A stretch of DNA of 5,007 nt from an uncultured Chloroflexota bacterium. GTDB taxonomy: Bacteria > Chloroflexota > Limnocylindria > Limnocylindrales > CSP1-4. The position numbers and the translations under genes were made by a program. Below the pieces are notes generated by a model. It was not told where the DNA came from. It made no database searches and worked only from the letters and a program-made list of their open reading frames with translations. Shown here one piece after another: positions 1-4,358 of the stretch; within the stretch, counting starts at the first letter, position 1, and every line of letters starts with the position of its first letter. The DNA is taken from NCBI GenBank assembly GCA_903924005.1, contig CAIXZV010000023.1:1-5007 (forward strand), written 5' to 3'.

Positions 1-178
1 CGCCGGCCGAAGCGCCGATAGCGACGATGGGAACGCCGGCAGCCCGAGTCTGTGTCGCGCGTGTTCGGCGAACGGCGCGAGGCGGGTCAGCGCTCGGGGG
101 CGCTGCGGCGCTCGGGGGCGCTGCGGCAATGTCCGGCTGGGGGGCCGGGCGGGCTGGCTTCCCGCCTGCGTCCTTCAT
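1..178 (-). CDS. CheB-type methylesterase domain protein, N-terminal fragment (cut by window edge)
   Basis: Reading the minus strand from an ATG at 178-176 gives 59 codons that stay open to the window edge. Residues 1-47 are a low-complexity Ala/Pro/Arg segment, probably disordered. Residues 49-59 read VPIVAIGASAG, which matches the first beta-strand and nucleophile turn of the CheB C-terminal domain (family consensus IGAS[TA]GG); Ser57 would be the catalytic serine. In that family the enzyme hydrolyses glutamyl methyl esters on chemoreceptors. The same domain opens large CheB/CheR/PAS-kinase hybrids, and GASAG is common there. No receiver domain precedes it, so this is not a classical two-domain CheB. 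The start is supported by AAAGGG 10 nt upstream and by an in-frame TGA at 241-239. Only 11 residues carry the family assignment, so it is probable rather than certain. Orthodox cheB or a hybrid sensor cannot be told apart here. Confidence 0.6.
   Translation of the reverse strand, partial: MKDAGGKPARPAPQPDIAAAPPSAAAPPSADPPRAVRRTRATQTRAAGVPIVAIGASAG
90..127 (-). repeat. 18-bp in-frame tandem duplication
   Basis: Two perfect copies of GCCGCAGCGCCCCCGAGC (minus strand, 127-110 and 109-92) lie side by side, and two more matching bases extend the period to 90. In the CheB-like frame each unit encodes AAAPPS (residues 18-23 and 24-29), so the duplication lengthens the Ala/Pro linker without shifting the frame. 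It looks like a replication-slippage product in a region under little structural constraint. Confidence 0.85.
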
Positions 179-323
179 AACGACGAAGCCCTTTCGACCC
201 AAGCTCCCGCTGGAGCCGCCGATCTGCGCAACGAGCCATCAGGGCGACCCCGTGCGTACTCTACGCTTCGCGTGAGCGCGCGGCGAGGGCCCGGCGGCAG
301 GTTCTTGGCGGACGAGAAGGCTG
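179..323 (-). other. 145-nt intergenic leader with potential hairpins
   Basis: This stretch separates the stop of the ammonia-lyase gene from the CheB-like start. On the minus strand it contains three short inverted repeats. CTCACGC-GAA-GCGTAGAG spans 276-259 (7 bp with one bulged A). GCGTA-CTC/GAG-TACGC spans 266-254 (5 bp, triloop) and shares the GCGTA arm with the first, so the two cannot form together. GCTCC-AGCG-GGAGC spans 216-203 (5 bp, tetraloop). No U-run follows any of them, so none is a convincing intrinsic terminator. I see no good -35/-10 pair and no known riboswitch core. Confidence 0.35.
189..194 (-). promoter_or_regulatory. Ribosome binding site of the CheB-like gene
   Basis: AAAGGG on the minus strand lies 10 nt before the ATG at 178. 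It is the only purine-rich Shine-Dalgarno-like stretch near a start codon in this frame, and it favours that ATG over the in-frame TTG at 202-200. Confidence 0.5.
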
Positions 324-1430
324 TCAAGTGCCGGAGGGGTTGGCGCCAGCGCCTTCGGTGACGATCAGGACGATGGTGCTCGCGGCGTCTGCGCCAAGGT
401 GCTCGCGGGCGCCAGGCATTGCAATGGCGCGCCGGGCCGCCGCCAATCCCGCCCAGCCGCATGGGCCGGCGTCCACGCCGCCCGCCCGCAGGGCCGCACC
501 GGCCTCAACCGCCTCTCTCTCCGTGACCGCCGCCGCCCCGTCAATCCCATCACGCAGATACGGCCACGCCAGACTCGACGGCGTGCCGCAGTTGAGCCCG
601 GCCATGATCGTGACCTGCGTGGGCACGGTGACGACGCGGCCTTCGCGCAGGCTGGCGAGGGCACATGCGGCGGTCACTGGCTCCGCTGAAAGGAGCGCCG
701 TTCGGGCCGGGTTGGCCTGGCTTCGGTAGTGGGCGACCGCCGCCTGGGCCAGCGAGCCCACGCCAACCGGGACAACCACGAGATCCGGCGCCGCAACTCC
801 GTGGGTTGCAAGCTGCACGTCAAGCTCAGCAAGCAGCGTGGCGTACCCCTCCACGATCCAGGCCGGAACCCTCTCGTAGCCGGGCCAGGCGGTGTCCTGC
901 AGGAGGATGGCGTGCGGGTCAGCGGCCGCGTCGCGGGCTGCGGCGGCAACCGCGTCGTCATAAGAGCCGCCAACGTGCGTGACCGGGGCGCCCTCGGTCT
1001 CAATCGCCGCCACGGCCGCGGGGTGGACGCCGTCCGGAACCATGATGCGGGCGCGATGGCCAAGGAGGCGGGCCATGCGGGCGACGGCCCGGCCGTGGTT
1101 GCCGTCGGTGGCGGTCACAAACGTGACGGGACCGTGCGCGGGGCCGTCCGCGGTGCCGTCTGCGGTGCCGTCTGCGGTGCGCTCAGCAAGCGCGCGGTGC
1201 ATCGCCCACGACGCGCCAAGCGCCTTGAACGCGGGCAGCCCGAGACGGCTTGACTCGTCCTTGGCAAAGACGCGGCCAACGCCCAGTTCGGCCGCCAACG
1301 CCGGCAGCTCAACAAGCGGCGTGGGCGCATACCCGTCAAGCAACCGGTGAAAGGTCAAGACATCCGCAGAGACCGGCGGGCAACGCCAGCTGCGGTCCCG
1401 CGCGTTTGCAAACCAGCGGTCTGCGGCCAT
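324..1430 (-). CDS. dpaL: Diaminopropionate ammonia-lyase (PLP-dependent, DpaL/YgeX type)
   Basis: This 368-residue fold-type II PLP enzyme should convert 2,3-diaminopropionate to pyruvate and two ammonia in the cytoplasm. Family landmarks appear in order. KDESSRLGLPAFKALG (57-72) carries the Schiff-base Lys69. ATDGNHGRAVA (107-117) carries Asp109, and QDTAWPGYERVPAWIVEGYATL (178-199) is nearly the YgeX sequence and carries Asp179. These correspond to the catalytic Lys and two Asp residues known in the E. coli enzyme. VGVGSLAQA (222-230) is the phosphate-binding Gly-rich loop, and TIMAGLNCGTPSSLAW (274-289) is a family signature. Related enzymes also act on D-serine, so substrate range is open. 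The protein is slightly shorter than the roughly 400-residue E. coli form. The frame stays open up to 1793, but family homology starts only after the ATG at 1430, which sits 5 nt past the stop of the preceding oxidoreductase gene. No strong Shine-Dalgarno is present, so translation is probably coupled. A TADG repeat (85-96) and Cys324 are unusual. Confidence 0.92.
   Translation of the reverse strand: MAADRWFANARDRSWRCPPVSADVLTFHRLLDGYAPTPLVELPALAAELGVGRVFAKDESSRLGLPAFKALGASWAMHRALAERTADGTADGTADGPAHGPVTFVTATDGNHGRAVARMARLLGHRARIMVPDGVHPAAVAAIETEGAPVTHVGGSYDDAVAAAARDAAADPHAILLQDTAWPGYERVPAWIVEGYATLLAELDVQLATHGVAAPDLVVVPVGVGSLAQAAVAHYRSQANPARTALLSAEPVTAACALASLREGRVVTVPTQVTIMAGLNCGTPSSLAWPYLRDGIDGAAAVTEREAVEAGAALRAGGVDAGPCGWAGLAAARRAIAMPGAREHLGADAASTIVLIVTEGAGANPSGT
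1143..1178 (-). repeat. Three tandem 12-bp units encoding TADG x3 in dpaL
   Basis: On the plus strand the units are GCCGTCCGCGGT (1143-1154) and two exact copies of GCCGTCTGCGGT (1155-1166, 1167-1178). They encode residues 85-96 of the ammonia-lyase as three TADG tetrapeptides, followed by a partly similar PAHG. The repeat falls between the helix after the PLP lysine and the strand leading to the TDGNHGR motif. The E. coli enzyme has a longer, unrelated stretch there, so the expansion is probably tolerated in a surface loop. Confidence 0.9.
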
Positions 1431-1435
1431 GTCCG

Positions 1436-2464
1436 TCAGACGCCGGGCAGGACCACGCGGCCCTCGTTTGCGCTTGTCCGCGCGGCATCCAAGATCTCGA
1501 TGGTGCGGATTGCCTCCTCGCCCGGGACGGGGAAGGCGGCCTCGCCCCGGACCGCGGCCGCGAACTGCGTGTAGAAGTCCTGGTAGGCGCCACGCTCCGA
1601 CGGAACCCGGCGGGGACCTGCGGCCGTGGTGAGCACGCCCCAGGCGGTCTCGGGCTCGTAGCCCCAGGCGGCGCCCTCGGTCAGCGGGCGCTTGCCCGCA
1701 AAGATCGCCGCAGTCTGGCAATCGGTGGAGCGGCCGATATAGGAGCCGCCCTCGCCGTAGGCGCGCAGCTCCCGCTCCACGTTGCGGTTGCACTTGGTGG
1801 CCACGGCCCGCGAGCGGACGCCCGACACGTGGAGCAGCTCCACCGAGTAACCGGCGTCCACGCGGCCGTCGGGCAGATCCACCCAGTCCGCCAGGGCAAA
1901 GACGGAGCGCACGGGCCCAAGCAGCCAGAGGAGCTGGTCAATCTGGTGCGCGCCGAGGTCCCGGAGCAGCCCGCCGTGCGGCCCCGCCAGAAGCCCCCCG
2001 GGCTCATCAAGATCGAAGCGGCTTTCCACGCTCCAGAGCTCACCCAGCTCGCCGCCAGCGATCACCGCTGCAGCCGTGCGGATGTCCGCGTCCCAACGGC
2101 GGTTCTGATAGCAGTTGAGGGCCACGCCCTTCGCTCTGGCGGCGGCAACGATGTCGCGGGCGCCGGCGGCATCGGAAGCGAACGGCTTGTCCGCCACGAC
2201 ATGGACGCCTGCGCTGATGGCGTCGAGCACCAGGTCGCGGCGCGTGGCGGGCGGGGTGGTGATGGTCACGGCGTCCACACCGGTGGCCAGCAAGGCGGTC
2301 AGGCTGTCGTACACCGGCACACCCGGGTAGTCGGCCTGCGCCAGGGCGCGGCGCTCCGGCGTGCGCACCACGATGCCTGCAAGCTCCACGCCGTTCGCCG
2401 CCGCGATGTACGGGGCGTGGAAGTGGCGGCCGCCGTTGCCGTAGCCGACGAGTCCGAGTCGCAC
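1436..2464 (-). CDS. Gfo/Idh/MocA-family NAD(P)-dependent oxidoreductase (YdgJ/IolW-like)
   Basis: This 342-residue protein belongs to a family that oxidises or reduces sugars, inositols and related polyols with NAD(P). The N-terminal Rossmann fold shows GYGNGG (7-12, GxGxxG) followed by RHFHAPYI. HVVADKPF (88-95) is the EKP-type motif in its DKP form with catalytic Lys93. NRRWDAD (121-127) is typical of the YdgJ/YvaA (scyllo-inositol dehydrogenase-like) branch. DLGAH (169-173) supplies the Asp and His of the active site. The C-terminal half keeps the branch features GSYIGR, WGYEPE and the FPVPGEEAIRTIEIL tail. The start is GTG at 2464-2462, fixed by AGGAGG 5 nt upstream and by the immediate beta-strand MRLGLVGYG. 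The stop lies 5 nt before the dpaL ATG, so the two are co-expressed and perhaps in one pathway. The exact substrate is unknown: inositol, a sugar or an amino-acid derivative are all possible. Confidence 0.92.
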   Translation of the reverse strand: MRLGLVGYGNGGRHFHAPYIAAANGVELAGIVVRTPERRALAQADYPGVPVYDSLTALLATGVDAVTITTPPATRRDLVLDAISAGVHVVADKPFASDAAGARDIVAAARAKGVALNCYQNRRWDADIRTAAAVIAGGELGELWSVESRFDLDEPGGLLAGPHGGLLRDLGAHQIDQLLWLLGPVRSVFALADWVDLPDGRVDAGYSVELLHVSGVRSRAVATKCNRNVERELRAYGEGGSYIGRSTDCQTAAIFAGKRPLTEGAAWGYEPETAWGVLTTAAGPRRVPSERGAYQDFYTQFAAAVRGEAAFPVPGEEAIRTIEILDAARTSANEGRVVLPGV

Positions 2465-2494
2465 GCGAGCCTCCTGTGTGGTGATCAGACTCGG
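2454..2494 (-). repeat. 7-bp inverted repeat enclosing the RBS and start of the oxidoreductase gene
   Basis: On the minus strand CCGAGTC (2494-2488) is complementary to GACTCGG (2460-2454). The 27-nt loop between them contains the AGGAGG and the GTG start codon, and the downstream arm lies in codons 2-4. If formed in mRNA, the stem would bracket the initiation site. The pairing is exact, but no regulator or partner sequence is visible, so function is inference. Confidence 0.35.
2470..2475 (-). promoter_or_regulatory. Consensus ribosome binding site of the oxidoreductase gene
   Basis: A perfect AGGAGG on the minus strand lies 5 nt before the GTG start at 2464. It decides the non-ATG start. 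Confidence 0.85.
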
Positions 2495-2506
2495 GTGCCT
2501 AGCGGA

Positions 2507-3148
2507 TCAGGGCGCCCAGGTCTGCATCTCGATGCTGCCCGCCGAGCCCGCTGCGCCGAGGCATCCGGGGACACCCGACGCGTCCATGGGCGAGAGCGGC
2601 GAGGCGACCAGGCGACCCGCGCCAGCGGGCAGGACGAAGGCCACTGACACAGGGGCCACCGGCACGGGACCGCAGTAGTTGCCATCCTGGACCAGCGTCT
2701 TGACGACACCGCCGGTCGCGATGAGCGAGCTCAGCGGTGAGGCGCCCGCGACGCCGTTGATCAGGACCGCGCCGTGGCCGTCCACGAGCTGTGGCTGCAT
2801 CTTGGCGGCGAGGTCGCAGGGGCCGCCGGTGTTGGTGAGCTCCACATGGGCGATGAGGTGGCCCATGGCGCCCTCCCACAGCGTGATGCGGGCCACCAGG
2901 TTCGCGGCCTGGCAGGCGGTGGGCGCGGCAGTTGGCGTGGGCGCAGGCGTTGGTGTGGGGGCCGGCGTAGCGGTCGGCGTCGACGCCTCCGTCGGCAGCG
3001 GCGTCGGGGTAGGTGTTGGCGCAACCGCGGAGGGCACCGGGCTTGGCGTGGGCTGCGGCGTCGGCGAGACGCCGGACCCGCAGGCGGCAAGCAGGACAAC
3101 GGCTGCGGCCGCAAGGGCGATGACGGGACGACTGGCGCGAGCGCGCAT
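2507..3148 (-). CDS. Secreted lipoprotein with Pro/Thr spacer and DUF4232-like domain
   Basis: This 213-residue protein should be exported and lipid-anchored. Residues 1-22 form a signal peptide with Arg at 2, 4 and 7, a hydrophobic core (VIALAAAAVVLLAA) and the lipobox LLAAC-G, with Cys23 the predicted lipidated residue. Residues 28-78 are a Pro/Thr/Ala spacer that probably holds the domain away from the membrane. Residues 79-213 form a beta-rich domain with CQAANLVARI, HVELTNTGGPCDL and later short strands, resembling DUF4232-type extracellular domains. Cys79, Cys111, Cys159 and Cys196 could make two disulfides. The ATG at 3148 is preferred over an upstream in-frame ATG at 3217 because it places the signal peptide at the N-terminus and has GAGGT 8 nt upstream (3161-3157). 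It is followed after 42 nt by the oxidoreductase gene. The ligand or role is unknown, and the domain assignment is by resemblance only. Confidence 0.85.
   Translation of the reverse strand: MRARASRPVIALAAAAVVLLAACGSGVSPTPQPTPSPVPSAVAPTPTPTPLPTEASTPTATPAPTPTPAPTPTAAPTACQAANLVARITLWEGAMGHLIAHVELTNTGGPCDLAAKMQPQLVDGHGAVLINGVAGASPLSSLIATGGVVKTLVQDGNYCGPVPVAPVSVAFVLPAGAGRLVASPLSPMDASGVPGCLGAAGSAGSIEMQTWAP
2915..3064 (-). repeat. Low-complexity DNA encoding the Pro/Thr spacer
   Basis: The stretch coding for lipoprotein residues 29-78 is built from imperfect repeats of PT, PTPT and APTPTP codons (plus strand rich in GGCGTTGG/GGCGTAGG-like units). Codons vary at third positions, so this is not a simple recent microsatellite. 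Length variation between strains is likely. Confidence 0.7.
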
Positions 3149-3194
3149 GGAGGATGACCTCGTCTCGGTGGCGGTTGACGCGGTTGGCGCGCAG

Positions 3195-3200
3195 AGCATA
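3195..3200 (-). promoter_or_regulatory. Possible -10 element upstream of the lipoprotein gene
   Basis: TATGCT on the minus strand lies 46 nt before the lipoprotein ATG, inside the 99-nt gap after the DUF4760-like gene. It is the best TATAAT-like hexamer in that gap. No good -35 hexamer is found at 16-18 nt, so this is only a candidate for a separate promoter. Confidence 0.22.
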
Positions 3201-3247
3201 GGCGTATCCCCAGCCATTCGCCCACGACGCGCAGGGCAAGCCGCTGG

Positions 3248-3739
3248 TCAGGCAGACGCACCTGGTCGGGTGATCCCCTTCTTGGCGAGATGGAGCTCCA
3301 GCAGCCCCACCAGCTCCTCGAAGAACGCGTACTTCTGGGGCGTGTGCGTGCGCACGCGTTCGCCCGCCACAATCAGCTTGCAGGCGTCCCAGGCGTCGAA
3401 GATCGATTCGGTCAGCAATTCGTCCATCAGTTCGATACCAGCCACGCCGCGGTGGCGCATCACGCCCATCGTCTCGTAAAACGTGGCCACTTGGTCAAAC
3501 GCCACTCGGTCGTCAATGGTCGCGCCGGTCTGGAAGGACGCGTAATCTGCAAACCCCCACGTCTGGACGCGCCAGTACGCCCGAGTCAGCGGCTCCGACA
3601 GCAGCGGCTCGTACAGCCGCAGGACGATCTCCTCGCGCCGCTGCACCTGCGCCAGGCGAAGCTGGATGACCGCGAGGACGATCCAGAAGATCAGCGCAAG
3701 GCTGCCCAGCGACGAGAGGATGGCCGGCAGCTGCTCCAT
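3248..3739 (-). CDS. Single-pass membrane protein, DUF4760-like
   Basis: This 163-residue protein has one hydrophobic segment at about residues 8-29 (LSSLGSLALIFWIVLAVIQL), then a charged RLAQVQRREE stretch and a mainly helical soluble domain (about 35-155). That layout suggests an N-terminal anchor with the basic side and the remaining domain in the cytoplasm. The pattern of a TM helix, a Q-x-R-R-E-E junction, a leucine-rich helix and a YWRVQTWGFADY region resembles DUF4760-type proteins, whose function is unknown. No catalytic motif is visible. The start is well supported by AGGAG 5 nt upstream (3749-3745). The VOC gene ends 18 nt before it, so the two probably share a transcript. The next gene follows after 99 nt. 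Confidence 0.82.
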   Translation of the reverse strand: MEQLPAILSSLGSLALIFWIVLAVIQLRLAQVQRREEIVLRLYEPLLSEPLTRAYWRVQTWGFADYASFQTGATIDDRVAFDQVATFYETMGVMRHRGVAGIELMDELLTESIFDAWDACKLIVAGERVRTHTPQKYAFFEELVGLLELHLAKKGITRPGASA

Positions 3740-3757
3740 GTGTTCTCCTGCGGGGCG

Positions 3758-4243
3758 TCAGCCCGCTGCGCCCTCATAGGCCTTGCGCATCGCGTCCAGG
3801 TCCAGTTTCGACATCGTCAGCATCGCCTGGACCGCGCGGCCTGCGCCTTCGGGATCCGGTCCGCCGATGTACTCGTTCATCTTGGTGGGGATCACCTGCC
3901 AACTCAGGCCAAAGCGGTCCTTGAGCCAGCCGCACATGCTGGGCGTGCCGCCGTTGGCGAGCAGCGTGTCCCAGTAATGATCCACCTCCGCCTGGTCTGC
4001 GCAGTGGATCTGGAACGAGACCGCCTCGGTGAACGGGAACTCGGCGCCCCCGTTGATGGCTACAAACTTCTGGCCAAGCATGGTGAACTCCACGGCCAGC
4101 ACATCGCCCTGCTTCTGGAACGGCGTGTCGGTCTCAACCCGGTTCACAGACGTGACGCCGCTGTCCGGGAAGACGGACACGTAGAACTCGGCGGCCTCGA
4201 TGGCGGTGCGGTTGTAGAAGAGGCAGGGCGTCAGCGTGGGCAT
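3758..4243 (-). CDS. PhnB-like VOC (glyoxalase-fold) protein
   Basis: This 161-residue protein matches the family often labelled PhnB-like or 3-demethylubiquinone-9 3-methyltransferase-like (VOC superfamily, beta-alpha-beta-beta-beta units). Visible family landmarks are MPTLTPCLFY and AAEFYVSVFP at the N-terminus, VEFTMLGQKFVAINGG (51-66), FPFTEAVSFQIHC (69-81), the CGWLKDRFGLSWQVIP block (104-119) and a C-terminal helix with AMLTMSKLDLDAM. Length is normal for the family. The label methyltransferase is historical; the true reaction of most members, including this one, is unknown. The ATG at 4243 is chosen because the family sequence begins there and GAGGT (4255-4251) lies 7 nt upstream; the frame extends further to 4675 without homology. 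It is the first gene of the minus-strand group and diverges from the hydrolase gene. Confidence 0.9.
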   Translation of the reverse strand: MPTLTPCLFYNRTAIEAAEFYVSVFPDSGVTSVNRVETDTPFQKQGDVLAVEFTMLGQKFVAINGGAEFPFTEAVSFQIHCADQAEVDHYWDTLLANGGTPSMCGWLKDRFGLSWQVIPTKMNEYIGGPDPEGAGRAVQAMLTMSKLDLDAMRKAYEGAAG

Positions 4244-4358
4244 CGCGGCGACCTCAGTCGGGACGGCAAGGGGTTGACCCCAGCGTACGCCCGTCGCGCT
4301 GCCAGTGGTGCCGGACGCGTGGGGTGGTCTTCTGCGGCGGCGGGTGCACAATCCGCAG
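4244..4358. promoter_or_regulatory. Divergent intergenic region with a 12-bp palindrome
   Basis: These 115 nt lie between two divergent genes, so they should hold promoters for both directions. GGGGT-TG-ACCCC (4270-4281) is a 5-bp inverted repeat and includes TTGACC (4274-4279), which resembles a -35 hexamer for the plus strand. No matching -10 is seen at the usual distance. On the minus strand TACGCT, at 4289-4284, is a weak -10-like hexamer without a clear -35. The palindrome could be a small operator, but that is a guess. Confidence 0.35.
4251..4255 (-). promoter_or_regulatory. Ribosome binding site of the VOC gene
   Basis: GAGGT on the minus strand, 7 nt before the ATG at 4243. It rules in favour of this start over upstream in-frame alternatives. 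Confidence 0.65.

Noticed and set aside
27..275. Plus-strand open frame of 82 codons at the left edge
   Set aside because: Composition is Gly/Ala/Arg low complexity, it has no motif, and the minus strand in the same region reads into a CheB-like motif with a supported start.
254..276. Rho-independent terminator after dpaL
   Set aside because: Stems are short and no T-run follows on the minus strand.
181..280. T-box-like signal (AGAGTA followed by GGCTCGTTGCG) on the minus strand before the CheB-like gene
   Set aside because: The conserved T-box antiterminator sequence is absent, and a CheB-like gene is not a T-box target.
1431..1793. N-terminal extension of dpaL by 121 codons
   Set aside because: The extension overlaps the end of the oxidoreductase gene and is low-complexity Arg/Gly sequence; family homology starts after the ATG at 1430.
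1250..2647. Open frame of 465 codons on the plus strand
   Set aside because: It is antisense to the oxidoreductase and dpaL genes, has Arg/Gly/His-rich composition typical of GC-rich shadow frames, and no recognisable motif.
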